64,000 bases of DNA from Edolisoma coerulescens (taxonomy: Eukaryota > Chordata > Aves > Passeriformes > Campephagidae), in contig VWZW01001654.1 of NCBI GenBank assembly GCA_013397115.1, positions 186,001 through 250,000 of the forward strand, written 5' to 3'. This document shows positions 13,113 through 27,200 of the stretch, piece after piece (the stretch's first letter is position 1; the number at the start of each line of letters is the position of its first letter). Both the position numbers and the translations under genes were made by a program. Below the pieces are notes generated by a model that was not told the origin of the DNA, ran no database searches, and saw only the letters and a list, made by a program, of their open reading frames with translations.

Positions 13113-16015
13113 AGAATGTTCTAAGAATACTTTTTGAGGACCAGGAACAATTATCAGGACCTGAGGGTTCTCAATAAATGTAGAAGCAGCAGTGTTTTAG
13201 ATGTCCTGCTGTTACCACTGTTTGTGCTATTTAGCACTTGCATATTTCAAGTCTCTTCAAACATTTACTTTGGAGACAGCAACAGAAATAATGTGCTGAA
13301 CTAGAGCACAGTAGGTTTCTCTGTTTCTTGGCTGCATCACTGGAACTTGCCTTTGAAGAGGCAGAAAGGACTGTGCTGAATCAGTGTGACTGAGGGCAGG
13401 TTTAAAGGCTTAAGGGTGAATGGAGACACTCTTGACGTGCAGTTCTGCAAGTATGAGGGTACATGTTAGAGCATAACCTAAAGTCAAAGGACCTGCCATG
13501 TTTCAATTTGGTCTGAATCTCTTAATCCTAATTCCAGTCTGTTGATGCATACAGGAATGCAAGTTCAGGGTACGGGAGCAATGAGGTGGAGGAGACGTTT
13601 TTGGATAGCCTGAGCAGAAGTTCACTTTATATTGTGTTGCACATTATCAACACTTCAGTAACACTGATTAAGACTCTTTTAAATTGATTATGCTGGTCTA
13701 AAAATGGCAATATACCAATATTTATGTACTAACTATACCTGTTTATGTCTCTGCCTGTTTTGGTATCTTTGGCCCTTGCGATCTCAAAAGTTGTCCCCAG
13801 CTTAATTGGTTTCCTCTCAATTTTGTGTTTGAGGAACATTTTTCTAAGCACAGTGTTGGGAATAATAATCAAAATCTAAAGATTTGTGTCTTTTCTTTGG
13901 AGTCTTATGTGTGTAAAAAACCTGTCCATTCTTTTTTATCAACTGTTTGGAAAAAACATTTATATTTACTTTTTTAAACAACATTGATTGGACTTTGGAG
14001 TAAAAATACGGCAACTTTTAATATGGAAAATATTTTCTGGTGGGAATGATGCCTAAAAAGGTTTTCTAATGTTTTCATTGTCTGAAGATCTAGTACAGTA
14101 TCATATTCAGGAAATACTTTCTGTGTAATTCCATGTTAAATGCCCCAACACTGTAAAAAAACTCCCCACCAGAGAGGAAAAAATGACATTGCATAACCAA
14201 ATCAGAGTCATGTACAAACTTTTTTAAAAAGGTCAGAGAATTGAGATCTACACATGATTTAGGTGGATAACAGGTAAAACACAGCAGGTAATCTTGAGAA
14301 GATTGCCTGAAACAATTAGCAAACTTGGACTTTACTGCCAATAAGTTTGACTAGAAAAAAACCTGACTTAACATTAGTGGTACCAAAATATATTTGGCTT
14401 TATTTGCACCGTGGTCCAGAGTTTTGCATTATTTGTACTGTGAGAAAAAGGGTTGTTTTTTAATGCAAAGTACAACATCTCTGCCCTGGCAACTGCAAGG
14501 GCAATGCTTTTGAAAAGCATATCTATTGTACAATTTGCTCACAGTGACTTCTGATTTCCTTTTCTTGCTTCAGGATATCAAAAAAAAGACATTGTGATGA
14601 TATAGATGCAGATTTGCTGGTGGAAGCTAGGGAATTTTGTCTTTCTGTTAGTATTACCTCGTGTCCTCTTACTTTTTTATGACTGGAGACATTGTGACGT
14701 ACCCGTTTGATCAAGAGATCTAAATAATGAACAAATTTGCCAGTGTTCCTCAGCACATGTGCGAAGATCTGACTTTGTCCGGATTTAGGTTTTTAAACAT
14801 GCAGGCGGTCTACCTAGGCCATTTAGTAGTCACACATGCGTGTAGTGTTTCTAATTCATGTTCCTTCCTTGGATGCCTTGGATTTTCCGAGTGGAATTAC
14901 ATGCAAGATGTGGTCCAGTGTCCTATGTGGATTAACACAGCCCATCTTCACCCTCTGCCATTCAGACTGTGGCTGCATTTGCCCTGATCATTGGCACAGG
15001 CTGCCTCTCAGCAGGAAGGAAGAATGATCCCCTTGGCTTTTCCAGGCTGTCTGGAATGCACACTTAGTCCTCAGCCACTGCCATCTTGTAGCATGTACTC
15101 TTTTTCCTCCTCAGAGTTTCTTGATGTGGTCACCCCCGTACAGGCTCCCTGGGCTAAATACTGCAGCTGTTTGGAATGATCTTTTGGTCACATGGGAAAC
15201 CTAAGAGTGATTATAAATTTGGCAGACAAATCCAAGACATAGCCGAAAACGCCCCAGACCTACACTCTGTTTGGTGGGCTGTAAAAATAGGTGCCTATGT
15301 CACAAGGAAATACACATGAAAATCAGTTTTCTTTCCAAAACTCTTGGTTGTTGCTTTCCATATAGATACCTCCAAAACATAACAGGAATGCAAGAATTGA
15401 CTCTGTATACATATTATTTAGTTTCCATAGGAATAGATCATGTGAATCAGCAAGTGGTAGATCAAAAATTCAGCCTTACTACAGCTCTTTTGCACCATTC
15501 TCACAATCGCTGGAGGTTGGAAGAGTTCATTGAAGCACATGTAATTTAGTGTAGTGAGTCTCCTTCAACTTTTTCAAGTTGATCTCTGGTTGGCCTAGGA
15601 CAAAGGGGAATGCCCCAGAAGTGTGCAGACAGGTTAAGTTGGAGTGTAACCAACACTCTGTCTTCCCTGTAGGAAATTAATTTCTGTGGAGCAATATTCA
15701 AATGCTAAAGAGTAAAGAGCATGATATATTGTACTGAAGTGCTCTTACAGAGCTCTGTATAGTGAATGGATTCAGACTGTAACAAGAAATTTACTCTGTA
15801 TATTGTCCCTGAATACTTAAACATTTTCCCCAAAACACATTTTAGCAGCTAAGTTGTTCAGCTTAAAAACTGCTAAAGGAACTTATAGGTCTGTTTCCAT
15901 GGTGTACAAAAACACATCCTATAAATAGATTTTCCAACTGCAAAACCCTCTGTCAATTAATTCTTCCAATTAAACCTTAATAACATATACTCCTTGAGAA
16001 TTTGCATTTGTGCCT
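13113..16015. other. Gene-free DNA, no repeat recognised
   Basis: No splice-bounded exon or known repeat was seen. A somewhat GC-richer patch at 14.73-15.18 kb has three overlapping plus-strand open frames of 62-86 codons. None has a recognisable domain, and their overlap in different frames suggests composition rather than coding. Confidence 0.5.
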
Positions 16016-16019
16016 TAAG

Positions 16020-17010
16020 GCATGGAACCATGCATTCCATGGACTATAATAGTCTTCAGACTACCCTGGGATCAAACTTGTGTCCTTATTCTTCCCCTGT
16101 GTTTATTGGAAGCTTTTGATTCCATCAATCACACCGAGGCAATGCCAACTTCGAAAAGGCACTGCTGGGTTACCAAGAGTATTATTTTGGTATGTTTGGA
16201 GTAGTCTCGTGCAAAGCTCACCAATAGTTACTCTGCTCAACCTTTTTTCCTTCTCATAGCTTTTCAGGGTTCCATCTTCAGACCTTATTAGTATTTTGTT
16301 GTTTTTTAAATGCTGGTATCTAGGTTACAGTAGCCTTTTAAAATATTAGATGTACCATGCAGATGACAAGGCTTCCTTTCTGAGCTGTCCCTTCCAAACT
16401 TGGTTTGGTTCCTGCAGTTTCTGAGCTGCCCTGAAGACTTAGTTCTGAGTTTCAGCCAAAAAAAAGGACATTATTTTGTTTTGTGAGTCATTTTGACAAA
16501 ACATAAGCTTTATGTGTAGAACCCACTATCGTGCTGGACTAGCTCTTTCTTCACAGTCCCTTTGAGGCTAATTCTTCCATTTCCTGTCACAACAGATTGC
16601 ACTCTCGGAGGCAGTTTTAAATCAGTAATGTCTTTGATGTTTTTCTTTTACCATGCCAGGAACATTCCCAGAATGACACTGATGCTCTCCCAGGCTGTCC
16701 AAATGTGTATTCATGGCAGGCTTCCGCTAAGCTGCTGTAACACTCTCCCGCTCTGTTTGCTAGCTTGCCAGATGTGAATAAGCTCCAGTTAATTGAAAAT
16801 ACCAGATTTTGAATAGGTTGCAGTTAATTCAAAATGCTATGGCTGATACCAAAATATGATGTGGCTAAATTTTAACCCTTGCATCTCTCTTGAGTGAAAA
16901 TCAAATGACCGAAATATTTATCAGATGTTTTGAACTTTTTCTTCTTAGGCTTCCAGTGCTCTTAAAGAAAAATGTACAGAAGATCTTTCCAACGAAAGCT
17001 GAATGTACCT
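16020..17010 (+). mobile_element. Ancient L2-like LINE reverse-transcriptase relic
   Basis: A decayed LINE pol segment. Reading along the plus strand, the L2 hallmarks appear in order: AFDSINH (16112-16132, RT 'AFDT..H' block), QGSIFRP (16265-16285, 'QGSILGP' block), YHADD (16353-16367, catalytic 'YADD' block, now in another frame), FYHARNI (about 16647-16667, the 'Y.LRNIAR' block), a CCNTLPLCL stretch like 'DYCNALLYGL' (near 16734-16760), LQLIQNAMA (16818-16844, like 'LQ.IQNAAAR') and an LPVLLKK stretch near 16950. The order and spacing match the L2 clade, where the block after the RT is diagnostic. Frameshifts and in-frame stops show that it has long been dead. L2 is scarce and old in birds, so this is probably an amniote-age insertion. 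A CR1-clade relative is less likely. Confidence 0.83.
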
Positions 17011-17689
17011 GGCATAACTGGGGGTGAGGTAGACTAAATGGACTTGGTGCTTTTAAATGGCAGCAGAAAACAAGGTGCTAACATCATGAATTGTTTTCTG
17101 ACACTGCTGTGGAGTTGCATGCCTACAGATGGGAGATTTTAACTTTCTGTCTGTCACTCTAAGAGCTTATTTTCTTTTGCTTGTGCCATCTAGTATGTCA
17201 AGCTGGAATTTAGACTTTTTGCATAATTGTACTTCTGTGGTTATGGCAAAAACAACTTAGAAAAAAGATTTTGTTTTGTTGTTACTGTTTGTACATCATA
17301 TACGTTACAGTATTTATATTCCATCCATTTTGAAATAGAGTGAGGCTGTTTACAAAACCAGGTCTTAATACTTATAATACTGTATCTTGAATAAAATATT
17401 TCTGTGGATAGGATTTTGAATAGTCATGCTACATTAGAATTTTTGTATGTGCTAGAGCCACAGCCACTTCTGCCTTCCATGGTGCTACTTCAATTAATAA
17501 AACAGCTATTCAGGAAAAGATTTTGTGAAGAAAATGGAAAAGACTATGTGAAAGTGCCAATTTTCTTTGTAACTGAATGAATCTATTAATATAATATGAT
17601 TTAAATAAAACCCCTGAGTTAACTATCTGATGGCAAAGAGGCTCCAGGCAGCAGGATGTGTGCTAAGGTAATATAAGTATCTGAAAAGG

Positions 17690-18235
17690 GCAGGCAGAAT
17701 AACTGAAGCTATTAGACCAACCAGGCTGAAGTCAGTCCTAGACAGCAGGGTGAACATCAGAATGCCGATATGGGATTTAATTATTTACAATTCAAAAGAT
17801 GGGAATATGAGTCAACCAGCCTTTATGGCTTGTGGATCTGGTTTCATTCCTCTGATGAGATAAGTTTGCTTCATTAAAGCAATTGTTTGCATACCATAGA
17901 AACTGCCTTTCACAAAGCCCTGAACTGCATGTTATTGTGATTAGAAGTCAACACTATCTGATATTGGTTAAATGTAAATTAAATGGAATTAGACACTTGG
18001 TAGCTGGTATATATCAAAGTGGTGTCATGGAAGATTTATCATTGAATAGAAGTATTTCAAATAGGATTTTGCAGAGATCAGTTACAGGTCAAGACTATGA
18101 AATAATGTTTTTTAAATTACTGAAAAAGTAAATATAAAAGCAATGGATGATATAAAGCATGTCAAAATATTGCAAACTGGGTGGCCAAGTTCAGCAATCT
18201 GGATGTCTTAAACTGGTAGGACACAAGCAAAAGGT
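17690..18235 (+). mobile_element. Decayed CR1-like reverse-transcriptase fragment
   Basis: The stretch around 18020-18130 reads like the CR1 RT region just before the catalytic motif. The GATCAGTTACAGGTC segment corresponds to the usual 'GSVLGP' coding stretch, followed by a peptide resembling '..IFINDLEKG'. About 60 nt on, a GCAAACTGGGTGG segment corresponds to the conserved 'KLGG' stretch after the lost aspartates. An 82-codon open frame (17883-18131) spans part of it but is not functional. Orientation is plus. The upstream limit is uncertain. It lies 0.7 kb downstream of the L2 relic but reads as a different family. Confidence 0.6.
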
Positions 18236-18239
18236 GAAC

Positions 18240-21200
18240 TTAGATGTCAGGGTTCCTGCCCATAGAGAGAGAGTCTTGCATGAGAAGCGGCACGGGCTGG
18301 GATGCAGCTCTGCTCCTGTTGCTCACAGTCCTCTTGCTTGGCATGCTAGTTTGTCTGAGGAGAATGACACTGACATTGCTGCTGGCACCTGAGCCAGCTT
18401 CCCTGCCTGCCTGCCGCTGCACGCTGGGGTGTCTCTGCAGCTATCCAGTCCTCCTGCCAGTGTGCTTACAGACCAGTAGAAGTGCGTCCCACAAGCAAGA
18501 CTGAGGTTTGCTATTGACTTCAGAATCATTTGTCTGAGCAGATTATGAAAGTAATATTTTGATGTCTTAAGTTACATCTTCACTGTTAGTTGTAATTTAT
18601 TTACTGACACTAAGCCTAAAGAAAAGCAAGAGAACAAAAAAGTTTCATATTATGTTAAGTTCATTATGGAAAACTGAGTCTACAGAGATTACAGTGCTTG
18701 CACAAGTTGAGTGGGTGAAAAAGGAATTTTGAGCTGAAGGTTGGTACCTATTTTTCAGGATTCAGATGAGTTAAGGATGAAGTATTATAAAATTAAGATA
18801 TCTGGATTTTCATTGTCTATAACCTTAATATAATGTTATGTGTAGATATCCAAAATTACGTGTATGTTTACCTGCCTGTTTTCTCTCTATCTGGTATCAA
18901 ATTTTGCAAAGAAGAGAAGGAATTTCAAAAAATTCAGGCCAATTACTGGTTTGTGCCATCATTTACATTAGGATAAATCCACACAGCTATCAAAAGAGGG
19001 TGCGTAATCCTTGTTTCTACTTCATCTCTTTTGTTGGCACATGTGATGCTCCAGGGTGAGAGAAGGTCAAGAAAGACCTGTTGTTCTTTCTAAAGCAAAT
19101 TCATCCAGGAGCATTGTCTTCCAGCTCAAATGCTTCCCTGACTTGTTGCGTTGCGAGGCCATTTGGGCTCTAGTTCTGGTGGCAGGTAAGCACAAGGGAG
19201 ACTCTGCCTCTTCATGGCAGAGCTGCAGACTTGTGTTAGATCAGAGTCTTGAAAAACCTCACTAGCTACTCAAATCTGGCTTTGCTATTTTCCTTGTCGT
19301 TGTTGTGTTTTGCTGCTGCTCTCCTTCTTTACGCGTGGGCTTTCCAAAGCCATCAATTGTATCTTGCACACCTGCTCCTCTTGAGATTGATAGTTTTATT
19401 TCCCAAGTGGAAGGTAGCTTCCAAGGGATCAAAGCTGTTGTGGACAGTGTTAGGGATGACACAAAAGTTTTGCAAATACAAATGGAGTGGTTTTTTGTCT
19501 GGTTTTTGCCATGTTTGAAATACTCCAGAAGAATAGAAAGAGAGATTACACCAGAAATGGATCATCTAATTTTCTTTCAGGCTAGTTAAACACTTCTGGG
19601 TTCTCCTTGTGGGATCTGGCAAATCACTCAGTCAGAAGGACAAGAGTGAAAAATGGATGGTTTGACTCCCTAAAACAAAAGTAGCCCAAGTGAATTCCTG
19701 TATGGTACAGAGCGTGAAGGTATCAGATGAAAACTCTCATCCCAAAACCATAGGAAACAAATACCACATTACCTTAAAAATGCATTTTAAGAGATGTCCA
19801 TGTGGAAAACCTGACTAGAACTACAGCTGACTTCTTGTGTCCAGGAAGGTTTATAATTCACATTTGCTGAAAAGTTCAATCCAGCATTACTAAGACCAAT
19901 TCATGGTGTTCCGTATGAGAGGAACAACTTGCAATAATACTTATTATAAGTAACAAAGAAATTATGGAGACAGGGAAAATCAGAGTGATGTTTACAAGCC
20001 CAAAGTCTGGCAGCAATGACACTCTGAAAATGGCAGTGAGAGCCACATACTCCAAGTGAAAAGAGGCAGCTGGTCTGCTGAGAGATGGATGTTGTTTCAA
20101 GGCCAGGGATGTTCCTGTTAGTGTCCCTAAGATTAATTAGAAGCATGTAAACAGAGTGCGGTCTCCTGGAAAACAAAACAAAATATTTATTAGCAATATA
20201 CGTGTTTTGCTTTTCACAATAATGGAATAAAGTATTTGGAATAAAATATTGATCCACCTTAAAACATTTCAGAAAGCTATGAATAATTGCCCCATGGAGA
20301 CATGAGGGAGGCAAACGTCAGGTGCAGAGCTTGTTTTTAATGTGTGGGGGCAGCGTGGAAGTCCTGGATCCCCCATTTGTGAGAACCAATAAGGGGAAGG
20401 GCAGTAGCTGTGGAAGAGGAGCAGGATTTCATATGATCCGGTCCCTCTCTAAGCTGCTACCTGGGGCTTCACTCATGACCTTTGGAGGCTCAGTTATCTT
20501 CTGCTGCCCCACCAGCTGTAACCACGCTGACATCCTCCCAAAGAAGCCAGGCATCATTCTGGCTGTGGCTGACAGGGGCACAGCTTTCCAGGGCAGCCAG
20601 GGAGGTGGAAAATAAATCTGAGAGAGACGGTGTTACTGCTGCTGCAGGTGGTGAAAAATAAATACAGCTGAGTCCCAGAGAAAGATCCTTTCTTCAGCCA
20701 CTTGCAACATTTAATGGGGGGGGGCAATTTATATCTAATAATCTCATTGTAGACTTTCTCCTTCCTGGTGTAAACAGGTGAGAGAAGCAGGAAATGAGGG
20801 TAGGTAAAGAGAAGAAGTTTGAGACAAAATGAGGAAAGAGCAGGCTGATTGCAGTGGAAAGAAAGCGTAAATAAATGGCTTCTCTTGGCCTCCCCAGGCG
20901 TGCTTTCCACCAAAGTGTAAATTCCAATAACATATGTGTAGTCTGTGAAGTAATTTAGTGGAGAAATTAAAGTACTAACAAGTGGACAGTTAGGAAGTAC
21001 CACCATTAACACGTTTAAAGACCTCTAAGTAGCTCTGCATGACGGGGGGCTGGGGGAGCAGCGCGTTTCTGTTCGTGTATTCCATAGATGGCAGGGACTG
21101 TTCACAGGTAGCATGAGACTGGTTTGTGCACTGTAGTCTGAGATGGTGTCTGCTCTGTTTTATGAGATTTCATTACTGGACTTGAAGGTGGCAGAACAGT

Positions 21201-24200
21201 GGGCAAAGAGGTGCAGTGAAGGTGAACCAGCATTCTGATGATGGAAACAACTCCTTTCAGAGGCATCTAAATGACTGTGGTCTATTACTGTGCTGCCTAA
21301 TGCACAGCATGCTGAAATGACTCTTGTTTTTCATGATAAAATGCAGTGTTTCTCCTCCTGGGACTTAACGTAGGTGGCTCTTTCTCTTGCTTCTATATGA
21401 TTTCCATGCCCCTACAGTCACTCCGTGAGCATTATTGGTGCTCTTGTTTACGCAAAGGCTTTTTTCCAACATTCAGTTTATAGCGAATTTCTCAGGAATT
21501 GCATTATATTTTTTATCATCTAGTTCTGCAGTCTTTCCATAAAATCCAACCACAGCACGGAAATATGTATGGTACATTTATAAAGTCTTCCATATGTAAA
21601 ACAAATTAAGCTCTGATATTACGCCCCAGGCTATTGTGCTAGTGGGAGACCAGGATTCTGCAGTTGCACTCCGTGGGAACATTGCTGCTTTCTGAAGGGT
21701 ACCTGTAGGGTGATGTATTATCTACCTGATACATGTTTGAAAGTGTGACCTGTGAACTACCAGGTCAATAAAAAGGGGATACTTCAAAGGACAGACTGGA
21801 AATAGTAGGTATTGAAGTCACAATGATGACAGCTTGTCACTTAGAGCTGTTTCAGCAAGAATATCTAGCTAGCCAGTGTGCAAATATGAAGGAGCTATGA
21901 CATTATCGAACTCATGGATTGCAGAATCCACAAAAAAAGCGTAGTAACTGAGAAGCTCAGCTTGATGTTGCTTGATGCACACCTTGCACACCTGAGCCAT
22001 CTCGGTTAAAGGTAGACATCCCCAAGAGAGCAGTTCTGTTTCGTATGTACCAAATGTGTGATCCTACAGAACTGAAAACTGGACTACAAAGACCACTCAC
22101 GAGAACTAAATCCTAGTCCTGAGCTTGCATTAACTGCTCACTCTAATGAGGTCTGATTATTTGCCTGTAATTCTAAAATACAGAAATGGTGTTTCTGCAC
22201 TTGCACATCACGCAAAACACTCTGTCTTGCTTCTGCTGTGGACAGCTATAACTGTCATCTTGACTGGGTGATTCCCACAGAGTTTTTCCTGGCTAAATGT
22301 ATCCTGTCAGGAAGTGGCTTCATAAGTGTTCAGACCCTGTCGGAACTGAGATCAAAAAGTTTCTTAAAAACAGCTGATGCTTCCCTTCTCTACTTCCACC
22401 ACCCAATAAGTTGCTTCATTACAGTCAGGAAAAGCTCCAACTATATTCTTATTTTGGAAGAAAATGTAAAGAAAATTTGCCATTCTCTTCCCCCTTCAGT
22501 GTTATGAAAAAAGAAAAAGAAAAGAATTTTGAATAAAGTTTTTAGGATATAAATTATGTACAAGCCTGTCTCTCTCTTTTACTTTTTATGTTATGTTTTC
22601 AATTTTGCTCTTAGTGTATTATCCACTCACATTAGGCTATGCATTTAGTAACACAACTTATGCGAAAAAGAACGTACCTTTAGGAAATGCAAGTGCTATA
22701 CTTATAATCAGAAGGCAGTAGCTGTTTTTACACTGGTCTGTCAAATTATGAAATCTTTTCTTTCCATCTTTCTCTTCCAATCAATTAGCGTTTTTAAACA
22801 GAAGCCAAAAAGACGGACTCAGTGTTTAGTCTGAGACTGTGAAAGCCACATCTCTTGTCTTCCTAGCTCATAGCAGAGTACAGTCTTTATTATTGTAAAA
22901 ATATCCAAGTAATTTGGCAATATTCTTTTTCCTTGATTTCGTATCATGAGAGTTTCCTCAGGATAAACTTAAAAGAAACATTACAAAATCTTGAATGTTT
23001 TTGAAAAGAGCTCAATACAGCTTAAAGAATTGAATAATGATGCTTTACTTGTGCATGCGTATTTGAATATAATTCCAGTGCAAGACAGAAACAATCTGAT
23101 GTTCACATGATCTTTATTTTTCAATATGAAATGAGGAAAAAAAAAGTGCACTTTTATCATCATGTAAAATACAGTGATCAATATTTTGCATGTTGCAATC
23201 ATAAAGAAATCTTACCTGTATTTAGGATAGCCTGTGCATGATTTTGGTAGAGAACTCAAAGGTAGAATTTTTATAATTTGCATAGGTTTAAAGTTTACAT
23301 ATCCAACCCTTATAAAAATATATGTGTCCAATAATGTAAGAGATGCATCCTACATCCAAGGACAAGCTGTGGAAGCTCCTTGCTGAGCTCAGCCATACCG
23401 TGCCAGCTCCCACAGAGTCCCACTCCTGCTCAGCACAGCACTGCTGTTCTGGCTGCCCTGCTCTCCGCTGGACACCCCAAGGGGCAGTAAATTTGTGCTG
23501 CTGCTTGCCAACAGATTCCTTTTCAGAGGAGTGTGCAATGGGCATAACATGGATACAGATTTGACAGTTCTGTGTTTCCTACCCAGCAGCTGGATTTTTC
23601 CTTTGATAGAAGAGTCTGTCTGGAGTCTGGAAAACACGTTCCAATAATTTTATTTTCGTGGAATTTTTTTTTGTTTCTTAGAAATATAAACATTTCCATT
23701 TGAGATGAAGAAAAAAAATCCAGCCCAGCTAGTTGCTACCAGCACTGTCTGAGTGTCCCATCACATCAGACAAAAACCTGTTATACCCTATGATCATATC
23801 AGATTTCTGCAGTTGCCATGTCTCACAAGTGGGCTTTACATTATATTCACCTGGTCTGTGGGGTAAGCTCCAGTGCAGATACACGGGGGAATGAAGGTCC
23901 CACCATAAAGGGACTAAGAGAAGATCCCAGATTGTCAGAAAAGCAGCTGAAAAGCCAGGCAATCCCCACAATGGGGATAACCACACCACTCATCCCAGGC
24001 AGGTGTTCCTGGCACAAACAAACCTGCTGCTACAACTGGCAGGTGGCTGTAATGACTTTCAGCAGAGAAACCAGCTGGTGAATGGCCATTGGATCTGCAT
24101 GCCTCCTTGCTCCTCAGCAGCCAGGCTGGTGTGCTGTGTTGTAGACTGATGGGTTTGGCACTTTCACTGGCTGCAGAAAAACAGAGAAGTTTCTGCTCCT

Positions 24201-27200
24201 GTCTGTTTTTCAGGTACATCTTGCTATTTGCCTTTTAGGACCTGTAGGCTAGACCAGGGAATTGCTGTATATGTTAAAAGTATGAAGGGAATAACACAGC
24301 AAATGTTCTTTTGCATTTCAGTGTTCTCTCTGTTTTGCTGGATGTGTCAGTCTCTCCAGCAGGAAACATAGCTGTAAGTCAGGAAGGGTTTCGATTATCT
24401 TCTTGTTTGCTGGAAGTAGAAGAAACCTCAAGCTGACATGTTTCTGAAGAAGAATTCCAAGGGAGACATACTTCATACCACAGAAACCAGAAAGAAGAAG
24501 AAAAAAATAAAAAGAAAGATTCCTAACTAGCTCTAAAGTCTTCACTGTCTAAAATAAAGTGAAGCAGAACATTATTAGCTTTGTTATCTATTTACTAGTG
24601 CCTTACTGTCACTCATGTCTTAAAACTGTAGTATCATACACGCTGGGGCACCTTGCTGTCATGCTAATGAGCTGGCTTGTCACATGTATGATATATCTCA
24701 TACAAGAAAAAGAAAAAAATCAGAAACTCAGTTTTTAAATACATGCACAACCTACTGCAGGAACACATGAACCTCTGGGAAATGTGCACTGTGGATGATT
24801 TTAGAGAGGTCACAGTTTACCACCTGAACTGTCTCCCCTGGGTTTTAATGGGGGAAGTACATCTCAAAAGCTGTCTTCTTTACATGAGTGACTACAAAAC
24901 AGTATAAGGCTCTTCTTTTTCCTGCATGTTAGCACCACCATTCTCTGAAAGCAGAGGAAGTTCTGCCTTCTCCCAGCTTTCCTGAAGGCATTGTCCAGGG
25001 ATAAACCTTGAGCCTGAACAGTCCTTGAGCTTAATAATCTGTTACTCCCATACCTTGGGAGCAAATATGACAAGATGGGTTGAGCCAAGGAACCATTTAA
25101 TATATAAGTAAGATGAATATGGGAAAGTGTTTTCAGGTTAATCCATATAACTTTCAAAAATAAGCCATTGTGCAGTCTGTTGCTCTAGTGCAGAATTTCC
25201 CCATTGCTGCTGTTGTTCATACGCTGTAGACAGCAAAAAAAAAAGTGCTCCCCCTGCTAATTATTTTTAGACAGGGTTTTTTGGGGCTCTACAGGAAGCC
25301 ATAACGTATCACGTATGTGCCAGCTGAACCCTGCAGAGGTGAAGCCGATGTCAGCAGTATCACCTCCTTTCCAAACAGTTCAGTACCCTGTCAACAAGAA
25401 AACAGCTGGGGTCACCCCATCCACCAGCACTCCTACCCAGCAGGAATGGGTGACTGGTTGTTCCTGGCAAACCAGAAATATGTTGCAGATATATAAAAAC
25501 GTAAGGGTGAGGAGCTGCCTTTCCACCTAGGATCAATAAGAATCTTAGGCCTTTATACACATCCCCACCCAGGCAGACAAACAGCAGCTCCAGCTGATGA
25601 GAGAGCACATCAGTTGCTGAAATCATTTGGGCTGTTGTACCGAGGCTGCCCAGGAGAAAGCTACATACTGCTATATTCTTTGTACTGGGAAAGGATTGAA
25701 AAGGAGCAGGGCACTGGGAATCCCTTATTGGAAGTGTGGGAGATGCTACAGGCCTAGGAGAGAGCACAGTAAGGTGAAAAATTTTCTTGCGGTCTGAAGG
25801 TGAACCAAAGTAAAATTTTTTGAGTAATCCTGATACAAGATACAAGATCACATTTTCAAATGTTGATGAGTGACTCTCCTGGTGATTTTGACTGTTTAGA
25901 AGTCTGCTGTGGGTTTTGTTAGACATGACATACAGTTGCTCAAGTAAAGAAGAGGAAGGTGATTGGCATGATTGAAGAAAATGCCATGCATGGAGCAGAT
26001 TTAACTGAACTGGAACCTCATTTGAGTTAACTGTTAATATTGCAAACCTTATGAAATTATTATAAGTAGTAGTGCTCAACAAACATAAACAGCTAAATTT
26101 TTGACTCCCTGTCTGCTCTAAAATACCTTGTTTCCAATATCAGTGTATCATTTCTTCATTATTGAATAACCTGAAATAGTAGTGTTTCATATATAAATCT
26201 ATAGGTACTGGTCTAAGTAACTAAACTTAGCTTCTTCTAAGCCTATGACAGATGAAAATGTCACAGTGTCTTCTATTGGTATCCTTCCTATTACAGACTT
26301 TCAACACCATACAAATGAAGCATGAGTAAATATTTTTTTCCTTTTTTAAAGTACAAGTCATTTTCAAGCACCTGCCTTTTGAATAGGAGGAGACAGGCCA
26401 TTGAAACATGGCTTCTTAAAGGGCAAGTGCTACTCATTTTCATTTTGTAATGTGTTAACTGAAGTACATTTAGTTATTTCAACAGTGGAAAAAAATATTT
26501 AATTAATTTAAGTAATTTAAAGTTTTTATTTGAATTCTGACGCTTCTCTTTGGAGTGTAGGTTTCAAGTCACAACAACTCCTGTTAGTTTTTTTCAATCA
26601 AGTTTGGAGACAAAACATGAGAAAGCATATAGTGCGACATAGAAAGGTGAAATTTTCAGGGAATTAAAGTTGCCTTCACTTCTTGACCTTGCTCACATAG
26701 ATTTCTAAGCATTTTAAGGTATTCTGGCATCTCTAGGCTATAAAAACCAGATACTTCTTTAAAATCTCCCATTTTCCCTGACCTATGAACTCCCAAAGTA
26801 AACAAAATTGGTTTTTGATTCCATGAAGGCTGTCATTCTAACACTGTTTTAAACTCAAAACTCCTGTATTGGAAACAAAATGGTACTGCCTTCAATTTTT
26901 AGATACAACAGATAGTATTTTAAAATTCATTAAAAAAATGTACTGCAGCATTTTCCATAATGGGCTGAAAAATTTTGTCCACTTCCTTCTTCAATTACAC
27001 CTTCAATGTTACTGGAAGAAAGAGTAACAAGAGGTGTTTAAGCAATAGAGGAAATAGGAAAGAAAAAAAGGTAGATATTGGTGCCAGAATAATGGAACCC
27101 CAAGGACAGTGACTACATTTTCCTACCTACAGATCAGCTCACAGACTGTTTCTTAATAGTTAGATTTAATTAAACTTCTTTTTCTGTATCTGCCATTAAT

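Noticed and set aside
16022..16204. 60-codon plus-strand open frame as a small gene
   Set aside because: It contains AFDSINH in LINE context and is part of the L2 relic.
17883..18131. 82-codon plus-strand open frame as a gene
   Set aside because: It overlaps the CR1-like reverse-transcriptase remnant and lacks the catalytic motif.
20554..21012. 152-codon minus-strand open frame
   Set aside because: The peptide is pyrimidine-driven (Leu/Ser/Phe/Pro-rich), with overlapping alternatives in other frames and no recognisable domain or flanking gene structure.
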